Below are positions 43,513-56,105 of a stretch of 64,000 bases of DNA, one piece after another. Position numbers and translations under genes: made by a program. The stretch comes from Trissonchulus latispiculum (lineage: Eukaryota; Nematoda; Enoplea; Enoplida; Ironidae): the NCBI GenBank assembly GCA_030248195.1, contig JASAND010020876.1:1-64000 (forward strand). Direction: 5' to 3'. The notes under the pieces are model-generated. The model was not told the origin of the DNA. It did no database searches and saw only the letters and a list, made by a program, of their open reading frames with translations. Positions within the stretch are counted from its first letter, which is position 1, and each line of letters begins with the position of its first letter.

Positions 43513-46174
43513 CACATAACTTCGATATCAATGGTGCTCCCTGTACAGTAGGTCAGCATTTTACATCAGATTTATTAGGATTAATCAGCAAACAATGTAG
43601 ACATTTTCAGAACGTTTGCTCCATTGCAGAAAATCATCGGGCAACGTGCAACGGGGGGTGGGAAATTACATTCCCCCACCTGAAACGAGAAATTTAAGGC
43701 ATTCTGGTCGAAGAACGCGAAATAAAAAAACAAAGAAATGGGCATATGTGCAAAACGTTTTAAAATGGTGAAGTTGAAGACAAATCAGAGAAGTAACATA
43801 ACATCTTCCTCCATCCAGGATATTATTAGAAATGCTAACACTGTTTGCTTTCTGATAAAGAGTTTCTAAAACCCTTAAAAACAGGGGTCGCCAAAGCAGG
43901 TAAGGGTGTCAGCCTGCAGGTTTAAAACGCTGTTGTTCAATCCCTCCCTTGGGACAGTTAGCGCTCATCTTTCAGCCCTGATTTCAACCTTTCACAAAGT
44001 GCTAACCCAACTCGCCAAACCAAGTGAAGGGAGTCTCTGTATACCTTGATTCATATCTGATGGTCAAAGTAAGCAAAGTGTGCACCAGAATGGGTTTCAG
44101 GTATCTTCCTTTGTTCAGGAACACTTTTCCATCTGTAGACTCAACTATTAAAGTGAGTGTCAGAAATGGCCATTGAACGAAATGGGAGGGCTATAGGGGG
44201 GTACTGGAACAGCAAAAGGCGTGCACTAATGGAGTAAAAGCCACTGTCTATTTCAATGGGGACATTAATATAATGCAATTCTTGGGCACACTTGTACCCC
44301 CTTTTTCTGAGTCCTCCCGTCAGACAACGGAGCCTTTTATGAAGCTGACAGCTTCCCGCCCAGTGTGGAGAATCTTTGTATTAAATTAGATTTTTCTAAG
44401 GGAGAGTCACAAAGTTCCTTGGATGAATCCTGTCACGCAAATGTCACATAAAGTGGCTTCAAATATATCAGCCGCCCTGTGTCTGAAACAGTCATTTGGC
44501 TCTTTCAGGATTTCGATGCCGTCCAAAATACCGTTTCGCTCAAAGTTTTGCCGACGTTTGCTTCGGAAGACCTACATACGTTTATCGTAAACGGCTTCTA
44601 ATGTAAACGAATATGAAAAGTTCACCGCATTTTGGAAGCTACCATGAAGCCAAATGACCTGACTTCACCACATAACAGTAACACGATGGAAAGTATCTAA
44701 CACTGCTTAATCCCTTTCTATTAGCTCATGTAATTAATGCACCTACGTAATCAACACCAAGATTTCCTTAAGGTATTGTGGTCTAATATATAAGAAGGAC
44801 CTTTACTGGAACTAACTACCTAGCTGTCGATTCCCTAAAGCTTAATTCTTTCATAAATAACAATGTAGTAATTACAAAACTACATAATATCATTACCTAA
44901 TTCAGCAACAATGTATATTCAAGCGGGGGTGATAACTAGATAAACCAACCTACGTAATCTGTAAATCTTGCCTAAGGCTAAATTAATGAGGACAAAAACA
45001 AGAGAGTTTAGTTTCAAAATCTTAATTAATATGTAATTAAGTGTTGCCTGCATAGTGCATACTTCATGGAAACTTTGACTCATAGTAATGTTTTGCTTCT
45101 TATTTCCAATTTGAAACTTGTCAACAGGTATAAGTCATTAATTAAGCATTAAGCTATTAAGCATAAACCTTAATTGAGAGGAAATTAGATTTCTGAATAC
45201 CGTCTTTAGTAATGTTAAAGAATTGCAGCATTGAAATTTGGATTACACGGTTCTTATACCAACAGGTTTAAAAAATATTTCATTGCCCTTTTTTGTGGCT
45301 CTGTAACAAAAAGCAATAAGAAGGACAAAGAAATAGTGAAATTTCAGGTTGACTTCATTAGAAAACCAACAAATAAGAGCAGGACAAAATAATTTCTTTT
45401 CTGTTCATCTTTGTGTTACTTTTTTCAGAAGACTTCGGGGAGGGGGTCCGAAATTAGTGCTAAATTGGTCCAGAATCTTGTAAAGGTTACTTACACTCCC
45501 AGGTTCCAAGAAATAGAGCGAAGTCAGAAGAAGTGTAGTCAACTTAGACTATGGGTGAGCAAGCGCGGATAGACAGCTTAAATGAACCCAGTAGGGGTCT
45601 TTCATTAATTTAAAAAGGCAAAAGGGGCGGAAAGATTCTCGGCGACTTGAAAGGGGAGTTGGGTTATCTGCCCATGAAATGAAGTCAAGTTCCTGTCCGC
45701 ATATGGACGGGGGAAAGAAGACTGCGATTTCCTCAAAGCTACATTAATGAAATTTTCTTTACTTAAGAAGAAATCCCAAACTTTGAGATCAACAAATCTG
45801 GGGTCCCCCTTCCCTTCTTTAAGTGTTATCCTTTTTTCCCTAAACTAAACCAGATGCGGCAGTTCTATTTTCTTTTCTATTGAATCGGAACAGGAAAAAC
45901 TTTTGTCAAATTCCAAATAATATAATGCATTTATTCAGAGAAAATTTTGATAAAACTGTCACTGGGTAGGTTCTGGTACTCAAAATGTGGCAAACGACTT
46001 CAATAGACTTCCACAGAAACTTAATTTAATGAACGACGCAGGCATACTGTAACCTGGGTCTTGCATCAAAACTACTCTACCAAAATTAATGGCTATTGTC
46101 CAGCTTGGTGCCATCTCACTTTATTATATAGTTAGCAACAAAATTTATTGGTTTTACTTGCTAAATCTAATTTA

Positions 46175-46249
<75 letters not shown>

Positions 46250-47164
46250 CCAAACTGATTAGTAGAGATTAAATTGATTACGGTTAGTACTGAATGGATT
46301 CATTACGATATTGGGAATTCGGTTTCGCCAGCAACTTAGTATTGCAGTTTGACTAAAATGAGCTTTGCTAAACGTAAATCAGTCTCAATAACACTTGGCG
46401 TTCAATTTCTGTTTTAGGAAATTGGTTATTCTCCGCAGTAATTTCATGAAAGATTTAACAGGGAAGACGAAATAAAAAAGATGCTGATATAGAGGATCAT
46501 TGATTACACGTTCATGTTTCAACTCTATACAATAGAATTAAAGTAAAAGTTTGGTTTCCTTCCGTCACTTATATCCTGACGAAGGTCGCTAACTAATCTC
46601 AACTCGTTCGCAAAAACATCCACTGTAAGATTTCTGTTTGTAAAAGAAATCAGCTAGCTTAATTGCTAAAAATCAGAAAGCTTGTGTACTAACGGGGATG
46701 TTCCATTAGGCTTAATACAGAAAATTGTTGATCATTTAGGATTTACAATTTACAAGTTGGATTTCTGGTTGTGGAAAATGTGACCTGTGGTACTGAATGA
46801 AGTCTAAACGTGAGTGGAGAAAAGCCTTATCCTCTAATGAACCCTTACTTAGTCGTTTTCATTATGACACAGTGAATTATGAGTTGCACTTTTGTTTGAG
46901 TCTATAGATATAGAGCCTGAAGTTAACACAGGCAATAATCTCTGCCTCAGATTAGCATTGAATTCAGACTAGGCAGAGAGCAGCTATTAAAACTACATGA
47001 TTGCTGTCTAAAATAGGCTATAAAATCTTCGGTTGAGAGTACTGCTAGGAGTATGACTCCTGTTAAACCGGAACTGTCCTGAACAAATCTTCAAATCGAC
47101 TGGACTAGATATGGATAGTAGACTAGATAAGGATAAGATACGGACTAAGGAAGGACCATGTAAC
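43513..47164. other. Long intergenic region, no gene seen
   Basis: No coding frame of interest. It contains the TA microsatellite at 46178. Low-complexity AT-rich DNA fills the rest. Confidence 0.4.
46178..46246. repeat. (TA)n microsatellite
   Basis: About 34 uninterrupted TA units. Confidence 0.97.
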
Positions 47165-48035
47165 TGATGACATCGGTAGAGTCTCACTCGGTACGGGTTG
47201 CACTCGGTACTTTTGTAATCTTTCTCGAACAGTCCCACTCGGTATGTTTGAGTCCCACTCGATACTTTATTGTCTCACTCGGTACCTTTTCTTTTCCTCT
47301 AGGTACTTTTCATCTGTCAGTCGTCACATTACGTTTTCACAGGATTTGTTTTCACACGTTATGTTAGTTACCGAACAAGCAAACAAACAAGCAAACAAAC
47401 AAACAAACAAGCAAACTTGTCAAAATTGATAAGACTGAGAAAACATACAAACAAAATACATAATAATGCAGTCAAAACAATGCAATAACATTTACGGCTT
47501 GTTTGGTGATTTTGGCTTGTTCAATGCTTACATCGTTTTGAATGTACCGTTCTTTAAACGAAAACTTAAATAAATTTTCCGTAAACTTTCTGTAAGTTTC
47601 CTCTATGGCCATTGTTCGCATCGGCGCCAAAGGTACGTTCTACTTATTGATTTTAAAATAACTAGAGCTGACATAATTGTTACTAGCCAGCCAGTAAAAC
47701 GCAATCTCAAGTGCAGAGCTGGACAATAAAGTGTCGAGCATACATGTGCTTGGGGGTGGGGGTCCCTCACCCTCCCAGAATTCATTTTTCCCGGTTTCTT
47801 GGGCAAAAAATACCGGAAAAATATTTTTTTGAAAAAAGCCTTCGCCGCTGGTTCACCCTCCCCCCTAGAACTTGTCCTCCGGTACCGAGTGAGACGCAAA
47901 AGTACCGAGTGGGACACAAAAGTACCGAGTGGGACGCTTATTGTTTAAATTTGGAAAGTACCGAGTGGAACGCAGTACCTAGTAGGACTGAATTTTAAGG
48001 TAAAAGTACTGAGTGATACACAATCATAACATGGG
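47165..48035. mobile_element. Foldback element with minisatellite arms (cactcggtactttt family)
   Basis: The left arm (about 47175-47300) has five or six copies of a 17-22 bp unit around cccactcggtactttt. The right arm (about 47880-48020) has the inverse unit, aaaagtaccgagtgggac, five or six times. A (CAAA)n-like tract (47380-47415) and about 450 bp of unique DNA lie between. The layout is the same as the element at 31394, but the sequence is unrelated. Confidence 0.8.
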
Positions 48036-48184
48036 CTCATGGACAATGAACTGTAGGCTCATCAATGCTATCCTTAGTTTAAAAGATATTGTAAACTTAA
48101 ATTTACGAAAAATGCTAAAGTATGATGAGAAACACATTTCCATAATAAAAACATTAATTAACGAATAGTTCACTGAAAAAAGTG

Positions 48185-48360
48185 GAAGCAATGAACAAAT
48201 TCCCAAACAGCGTAACGACCGCGTATGTAAAAGCGTCTGCAAGCATCTGTGAGCATGAATCCGCTACCATGAGTTTTAAACTGCCAAAGCGGCAAGTTTT
48301 ATACGGGCGCGTTGACGCGCGTCGGTGTGCTTTTACGACTTTGAAATCATCACCTATTCA
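48185..48360. mobile_element. Fragment related to the acgcgcgtc element
   Basis: Shares gggcgcgttgacgcgcgtc exactly with the copy at 18715, and the outer tttgaaatcatcacc resembles its tatgaaatcacc flank. The rest is diverged, and only part of the unit array remains. Confidence 0.55.
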
Positions 48361-48498
48361 TACTCTATACTAACAAAAGCATGCTATTTGCATAGCAAAA
48401 GCTATGCTGTCGAAGTTAGCGACGAACTCCACACACTTATTGTTCCCCACTCATGCCGTTCCCATATCTTGGGTTTCATACTGGAAACAATTTATCGC

Positions 48499-48781
48499 TG
48501 AGTAACATGATAACTTAAGGTCGTTTCACAAAAAACTTAAACTACTTAACTTAGACGACTTAACTTAAACTATACTTAAAATTCTTAAAAATTCGTTTCG
48601 CAAATAAACGGCTTAAACTACTTAAGCTACATAAACGGCTTAGCGGCTTTCTTAACTTAAACTACTTGATTTAAGTAGCTTAAGTAATTCATTTATGAAA
48701 CAAACTTTTAAGAACTTTAAGTTTAAGCCGTTTAAGTTAAGTACTTTAAGCCGACTTTTAATGAAACGAATGTTACTCGAT
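48499..48781. mobile_element. Foldback element built of acttaaactacttaa words
   Basis: The outer gagtaacat and atgttactc are inverted. Inside, gtcgtttcac and its inverse, gaaacgaa, bound an AT-rich palindrome of repeated cttaaactacttaa and ttaagccgttt words. Confidence 0.72.
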
Positions 48782-50317
48782 ACCATCAAAATGGTAGTTC
48801 AAGGTTCTGGTTCAGAAATTTGCAGCAAACTTTGAAAGACCGTGAATAATTCTTGGAGTTCAACGATAATTTTTATATCACTTTAAAGCGCTTTCAAACT
48901 GCTGATTTCAGCAGGGAAATATGCATTGAGGAGTGGATACTAGTTTGAAAATCAGGAAACCAGAAGAATACTTTGAAACCGAAATATTTTGCGGACATTA
49001 AATTTGTGCCTGGTGGGCGGGGGCAAGCCGTTAGAGTGCATGGCTACATGCACTATGGCTTTGCCCAGTTTATTCCTACGTACGAGTGCCACATCGTTAT
49101 CATTATGGTGCTACTGACCACGTCAACATTACAGCTTGAGACAGCGTTTCTATTCCCCTCCCCGAGAGATTTCTGCATTAAATATGCCCAAAAAGATTCA
49201 AACCAGTGCAATAAAAATTGCTGGGGCGTCCGAACTGTTGTATTTCAGGCACCTTCGTCTCCTTCTCGATTTAACCTTTCGCATTGGTATGCCAAATCAT
49301 CAGCAATGTATGTACCAATCGTAACACATTAAAAAAAGCGAACTGTCATACTCTTTGAACTATCGGTTTTTATTTGGACTTCACTTCGATAATGTATCCA
49401 GATCTAACTATTAAGATTGTATTAAGAAATTTGTAAGATTGAGTGCACGAGAAATCCGATAGGTCCAAGAGATAGCATTACTGTAAAGTACCCTATTTTA
49501 TTGTTCGAACTTCGTGACAACCTATTGTTGCACGGGTTCTTTATCGTCACCAAGTCGTCACTACAAGACCAATAGAGCCAGGATTTAATCAAGCTAAATC
49601 AAACTGTGCCACGAAAAGTGTCAAGTCAGAATGGCCAATATCAGCACATTTAGCTGATTTAACGACTAAAACTGTCACGGGAAGACAAGAGAGGCACATA
49701 GACTACATTTCTTGCCCCGTGTCAGAACCCGGTGAGCAAAAACAAGCAAAGTTAAACAAGCATAGGTGCAATGCTTTTTGACATGAAGTGCATTATTCTG
49801 ATTAGTTGCCCTATATTAATTTTGATAATCAACTGAGTTCAACTCTAGAGAGACTCAGGTCTAGAGAGAGAACCTCGAAAGCCCTCTGAGCAGTTTGCTC
49901 CTTTGTGAAGTTGAGAACTTAGTCTACATACCTGAAGATATTACATTTCTAGCATTTCATAATCTAGTTGACTTCAGCTCTTAACCTGTTCGGGGAAAAA
50001 GTGGAAAATACAAATTGCTATTGCAAATTAATGTTAGGATGAAAGAGCAGATGATGTTAACAAACTTAGGACTTGTTAGGAACTTGCGACTTGCATTGCA
50101 CCTTAACATTACTAAAAGTAATTAAGGCTAAGTTAGTATAGCCTACGTTAAGCTTGGATAAAGTAGAATTAGTGGTGAAAAAACGGAGAAATAGAAAATC
50201 TTTGTGTTCCAGGTCCGAAAGATTCGCTTCGACGATGCATATTTTGAAATCGAAGTAAAAAGGTCGAAGTTGAAATGAGTATAAGCTAAATAATGCAGCA
50301 GAAGCATCATTTGGGTA
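48782..50317. other. Intergenic region, no gene seen
   Basis: A plus-strand frame of 119 codons starting at 48973 has no recognised domain and is probably chance. Nothing else is supported. Confidence 0.35.
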
Positions 50318-51548
50318 CTTAAGGGGGGGGGCTACTAAAATCGACTTGCCCCGACTTTGTCCGATTGGCCTACTTTTTGGCGAAGATGTAGAGCATGGGT
50401 GTCGTCAAAAAATATCGGGTACTGAGATCTTAGCTGCCTTCTAGTCATGTGCAGCCGTCGGGTTTATGTGCCCGACCCCCCGTTTTTCACAACTACCAAT
50501 ATAATTAATTAAAAATCTCTGCTGGATGCAAGACCCTAGCATCAAAGCTGCCATTTGCAAATATGATTTGGTACATGTAATGTACCCCTATCTGCAGAAA
50601 AATATTAGACGTCTGTATCTTATCTGTATCTTTGGGAATTACTCTTCAAAGTTGAAGTTTCGGCCAAAATTTAAAAATTTTTGGCTAAGGAAACGAAAAT
50701 TTTATTACTGGTGCGAGCTATAAGGCTGTAATTTGGCACAAAAGGAGGCCCTATAGGAGTACTCATTTGTGCCAAATGGCAAAAAATTCTGCCGCGTGAA
50801 AAAATTTTAATGTCAACTTTAATCTTCAAAAATTGCCAAAATCTCCATTTTCAGTTTGTCGGATCCTGTGTAGAGGCTTTCTGCAGCCATAGAAGTCGCA
50901 AACCTTCACTAATCGAGCTGAAATCGTTTGTGGGTGTGTTTTCGACCACGCTGAATTCAAATATCTCAAAAAAATTTAATTTCAAAAAATTTAATTTTTT
51001 CGATTTCTGGGGTACCATTACCCCAAAAAGGCGATTTTGGCGATTTTTGAAGATTAAAGTTGACATAAAAATTTTTTCACGCGGCAGAATTTCTTGCCAT
51101 TTGGCACAAATGAGTACTCCTATAGGGCCTCCGTTTGTGCCAAATTACAGCCTCATAGCTCGCACCAGTAATAAAATTTTCCTTTCGTTAGCCAAAATTT
51201 TTTAAATTTTGGCCGAAACTTAAACTTTGAAGAGTAATTCCCAGAGATGCAGATAAGATACAGACGTCTAGTATTTTTTTGCAGATAGGGGCGCATGTAC
51301 CAAATCATATTTGCAAATGGCATTTTTGAAGTTAGGGTCTTGCATCCAGCAGAGATTTTTAATTAATTATGTTGGTAGTTGTGAAAAACGGGGGGTCGGG
51401 CACATAAACCCGACGGCTGCACATGGCTGGAAGGCAGATAAGATCTCAGTACCCGATATTTTTTGACCACACCCATGCTCTATATCGTCGCCAAAAAGTA
51501 GGCCAATCGGACAAAGTCGGGGCAAACCTTTAGTAGCCACCCCTTAAG
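50318..51548. mobile_element. 1.2-kb foldback element with about 500-bp arms
   Basis: The left arm begins cttaagggggggggctac, and the right arm ends with its inverse at 51548. Arms run to about 50860 and from about 51040 and are highly similar, including the block cccgacggctgcacatg near 51410 against its inverse near 50450. The short centre holds no coding sequence. There is no clear target duplication. Confidence 0.85.
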
Positions 51549-51779
51549 CTATAGCGACTGAATTAGGATCAAAACTGCATAGCTTCCAACAAACTGCACA
51601 TTTTATAGGCAACCATATGAGAGCACCCATGACCCCAATATCATGTTGCATAAACCATACATATATCTTGTTTCAACAAAATCAAATTTCAGTTTTTTAA
51701 TTTTTTAACGGCAAATTTTCGAGCAGGACAGGTAAAAAAACCAAGTTTATATTTACAGAGTCATATTGCTGGTCAAAGT

Positions 51780-54700
51780 TCAAATCTTTATAACAGTGGC
51801 TTCGTGATAGGGCTTTGTTTTGTCGCTTTTGCTTCTGGCATCCAACAAGGCACCCCAGAGATCACAGATCACATTTTCTGGAAGTTCCAATTCTTTCAGA
51901 TCAGGGGCTTTCTGAACTGCATTCAGAAAATCTGACGGATTGTCATGACACTGCCCAATTTCATAAATTCTTAAAGCTGAAAATCAACACGAACATTAAA
52001 TAATAATTAATAATAATTAAACAATAAGCATTAAATAATAAATTCTGTAATAATTAGCAACAATTAATAATTACCAATTGAAGATTTCATCGTGCAATTT
52101 TAAACATAATTTTATGGTGTGTAATGGCGTATTTTAACAAATTATCTTAATTATAGATAAACCAATTTAAGACAAAAGAGACAATGTTTCGTAGTACAAA
52201 GCTGCATGTTAGTTAATATGTACCTAATTGAAAAATAAACAGGACTTGCCTAATTCCTCATCATTAATGCCAAAATAGGTTTCCAGCACAGCGTTCAGTT
52301 GGTCTAACAAGTCCGGAACAGGCTAAAAAATAAAGCTACTTACATGAAACCTTACCAGGCCCGGCCCGGAGCTCAAGACCCGCTACTATAGGTTCGGCGC
52401 CCACACAAAACCTGGAGACCGATACCAGACATTGGCCCAACCTTGGGCCTGAAGCCCGCCACACAGCTTGGAAGCAACCCTAACAGACACCAAGTAAATG
52501 AATATGTAAGATTCACTTACTTGTGTATAATGCTCAACAAAATTTGAAATCGTAAAAGTGAGATCTAACTTATATCCAACTTATGGTCTAATAGGCCTTT
52601 GCGCAGCTAGTTAATACTAGCTCAACCATTTGTTGAAACTGTGTTGTTGGATTAAACGATTTTAAAACTTTTGATTTTTATTCTCAGTCGAAAATGGCGA
52701 TATTGTTTATTATTTAAGCATTCAGTTGCCTATATACAGGTTGACAGGAAATGCAACTTACCGGGACCTGGAATATTGATCCTCCCTGGGCAGTGAATCG
52801 CACAGTTTGACTCCCATCCAGACCATTTAATCCTGGCTTAGATCCATTGGCTTTTGAGGAACGGGGGCCGATGCAAGCTGAAACAAAGAACGACACATTA
52901 CGGAAAACAGTCCATGTATACAGTTACAACAAGAGTGTTCACTATACTTAACCAGTTGTACAGTGACGTCTGAAAAGCTGTGTGCAACTGTTGGATTATA
53001 AACAAATCAGTTTTGGCGTATTCAGAGTAGATTGAACAAGACCAAAAGTTGAAGAAAGTTGAATAAAAATCTTACAAAATCCAGCTTTCAGTGGCTCTAT
53101 AAGTCGCAGTTTTAATTTACATCCGATGGGGACTTCACGGAGTGCTTTCGCAACTTCAAAATGACGACGACCGACCATGCTCGTACCGTTCTAAAAAAAT
53201 CAAAAATATAAACTTACACTAAAATTGTTAGGCTAATTGAAATTGAGTTTTCAAAACTGGACACTATGTACGTATTCTCCTTTATGCATTTAATATTATT
53301 AATTAGATTCTACTTGATTAATTTGATTTATATAATTGATTTACTTGATTACTTAAGTGATTGGTTGGTTGGTTCAGTGGTAAGACTCTGACTATACACC
53401 TGAAGATTACGAAATTACCCAGTACAACTGCAAAAACGATTACATGGCTTCACATATATAGGATCATTTTTGTCATAGAAAGAAACTAGAAATCAAATTC
53501 AATGTTTTGAGTTAAGCAGAACTGTCAGAAACGGGAAGTCGTCTTTTTGGAATTATCTTTTTAAAATTACATACCACGCTCTCAATATGATCTCCCACAG
53601 AAATCACTGAGTCAAGTTTCGCTGCAGTGGTGTTGGGTCTGATTCGTTTAACAAATGCATAACCAGTTCCATTATCAGTTATGGTGAGACCTAAGGCTTC
53701 GGCTTCTTTCTCAACCTCAACCTCCTTTTTCTGACCTGAAAAATGTGCCATAAACCGTCAGAATTTGGCAATAAACTTGATGTGATGTGATAAAATGGAT
53801 AAAAGACCGCAATAAAATAACTGCGCTATCACAGCTGTAATAGTGAAAATATGTTGACTCAACCATAAGTGTCTATTCATTCAAATCTAATTTCGCATTT
53901 TAAAATGTTAAAATTTCAATTTCAGTAAAAAGAGGTTAATGAATTTCTGCAAGTTTTCCCTTGATGCTTTTGCGCCAGGCTTCATTGGTTATGCATTAAT
54001 CTTTTCTGTGTAAATGTTGTAAATATTATACTGTTGTAGATGTAAACTGGGTCATATATATACCTACCTAGTTACTGTAAGGGAGTTAAAGCAAACAGTG
54101 GCTTCAGCCTTCTACAGAAAGCTATATGTTTACTCAATCTAGGACTGACTACCTTTCAAATGAGCAAAGATGAAATCACTGAAACCCAGCTGACTTCCAA
54201 GCAAATAACGCATGTCAATTTTGTGGGTGTTCAGCGTGCAGAACAGAATCTAAATAAAAGGAAACGTCAAAAAATAAGCGTGGCTGAAAAACCGAAGTCT
54301 AACAACATAACCTCAAAAACTGAACAATTTGTAGATTGACAATGAAAACACCCGATGACGCAGTCAAATTGGGTTCAAACTGAAGAGTGATAAGTACATA
54401 CCAAGAAGACAATTCTTAAAACCGCAACGGAAGCTATATATTCCGTTTTCCTGGGGCTACAGCTAAAACAAAGGTTCTACCTAACATGGAATGTCTTGCA
54501 CTTTCCATGATAAGCGGACCTGAGAGAACAAGAGAGATATTCCCAAAAATATATGGAAAATGGCTCAGAGGAACCGGTAATAAATTAATATTGGAATGCA
54601 GTAATGAATAGATTTATTATATACTACTCTTAAGCGGAACGACACTTTGCTAACATTCTGCAGAAGTTCAAGCAACCTGCTTCTCCCTCTTAACATAAAA

Positions 54701-55507
54701 TATTCGTTTTAAAAACCGGTATTGTAAAAAATGCGTAGAAATTGAAAATAATGAATATATTTCTAACATACATCTGCTACTGGGACATCGAAGCACTGAG
54801 CCAGCTTATCATAGACATCTCGAATGGAATTCAGACCACTGATAAGCCCATTTGGAGAGCCGTGCGCCAACTGACAGCGAAACATTTTCCCTGTACTGAT
54901 CTGTTGACTCGGCAAAGGATGTTGCAGTGTTGCATTCTAAATTGAAAAAATCATTTCATGACAGTGTAAACATTAAAAAAAACTTGCTGGAAGTAGATAT
55001 CTTGGTGATTAATATTGTTCAAGATGAGGGCTGTTTTGCAAATGCTTTCTGAAAGTGTTTTAAACTGAAAAGAGAACATGAATTTTACTATTAAATAGTC
55101 CAGGCCTTCTCCAATATTGAAATTTTTGAAATTAAAAATCGCAGGGGCTGTCCTTTTCTCTGTAATAAATCTTGTCAGCTCCAGCTTATCTTACTCTTCC
55201 TATATACTTATTACAAACTTATTAAATCACTTAGAGATAATCGCAGCACAATGCTTACATTTTTGTACTGTGTAGCTAATGGTGGCAAATCTCCTGCGCT
55301 TCCATTTTCGACACCAAAGTTTTTATTTACGACCGAGTTCTGGTTTTGATCCACCGGTTGAGGCTTTTCTGCATCTTTCTTCAACTTTGAGTTTAGGTTT
55401 TTCTTGTTTCTCGGGGGCAGTGGTGGCGGCGACCCATTGACGGCATTCTTCAATCCCACTCGCTTCACTTCCAATGGTGATCGTTTAGCAAATTCAGTCG
55501 ACTGCAT
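51780..55507 (-). CDS. GIPC: GIPC-family PDZ adaptor protein (eight exons)
   Basis: Minus-strand exons 55507-55259, 54936-54772, 54249-54153, 53735-53575, 53190-53076, 52877-52762, 52322-52250 and 51976-51780 join in phase to 390 aa. A Pro/Lys-rich N-terminus with [10 protein letters not shown] is followed by the GH1 region ([37 protein letters not shown]). The PDZ domain (about 172-262) carries [19 protein letters not shown] and [16 protein letters not shown]. The GH2 region follows ([29 protein letters not shown]). GIPC proteins link receptor C-termini to myosin VI during endocytic transport. Every block aligns with the family in order, so identification is firm. Intron 7 has a GC donor (gcaagt) instead of GT. 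The ATG at 55507 is the first in frame with the family's start region. Confidence 0.93.
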
Positions 55508-55828
55508 AGCATTTAAAGATCATTTTCTAAAACGTTGTAAGAAGTGGATTAAATCAGCGTCAAAGTAAATAAATTAAATAAAAATAGAATTGGCGAACCA
55601 TTTTAAGGGAATAACTAAAATTTTTTCACTCAAATTTGTTAGTTTGAGTGAAATCAGTTATTTATCAGTGCTTGATCATTACCATCACTTAATCATAAAC
55701 GGTAATCCGAATTTTAGCCTGGAACATTGCTTCCTCCTAGTTGAAAACACAAGATCCGCTCATCAGTGGTGCAAAATCTTTTACCCTAAGTCTCACAGCC
55801 AGGCGTCTTCTTGTCGTTAGGGAATTGT

Positions 55829-56105
55829 AGCGGAAGCAGGCATAAGAGCGATTGATAAGCCTGCTTTTAGCGTTCATCTGATGGCCCTGTGGTGTAGTGG
55901 GATAAGCATGTCTAATTCTGGTGCAGAGCACCGGGCCGTGCTTCGAACCCTGGCTGGGCCAATTCTTTACTTTCAATGGTGGATGAAAAGCTGAGCATCC
56001 CTCTTCCCTTCTCTCTCCTAGGTCCTGGCATCGTAGGTACAAGGGTGCCTGACGCCTCCCGTCTTGAGCTTGACCTCTGTTTCCACTAGGTCCATCAGCC
56101 ATGGT
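55829..56105 (+). mobile_element. tRNA-derived SINE
   Basis: The leader ggaagcaggcataagagcg is followed at about 55872 by a tRNA-like head, with an A box region (gtggtgtagtgggataagca) and B box (gcttcgaaccc), and then a 150-bp unrelated body ending near ccatcagccatggtagaag. The leader and head match the piece inside intron 4 of channel gene B. Confidence 0.75.

Noticed and set aside
43900..43975. A tRNA-like stretch with ttgttcaatccctccc as a possible B box
   Set aside because: The arms do not pair as a tRNA and the A box is poor; too weak to list as tRNA or SINE.
48973..49332. 119-codon plus-strand frame
   Set aside because: No domain, no splice or regulatory context, and composition not distinct from the flanks.
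53360..53420. ggttggttcagtggtaagac in a GIPC intron, resembling an A box
   Set aside because: No B box follows at the right distance.
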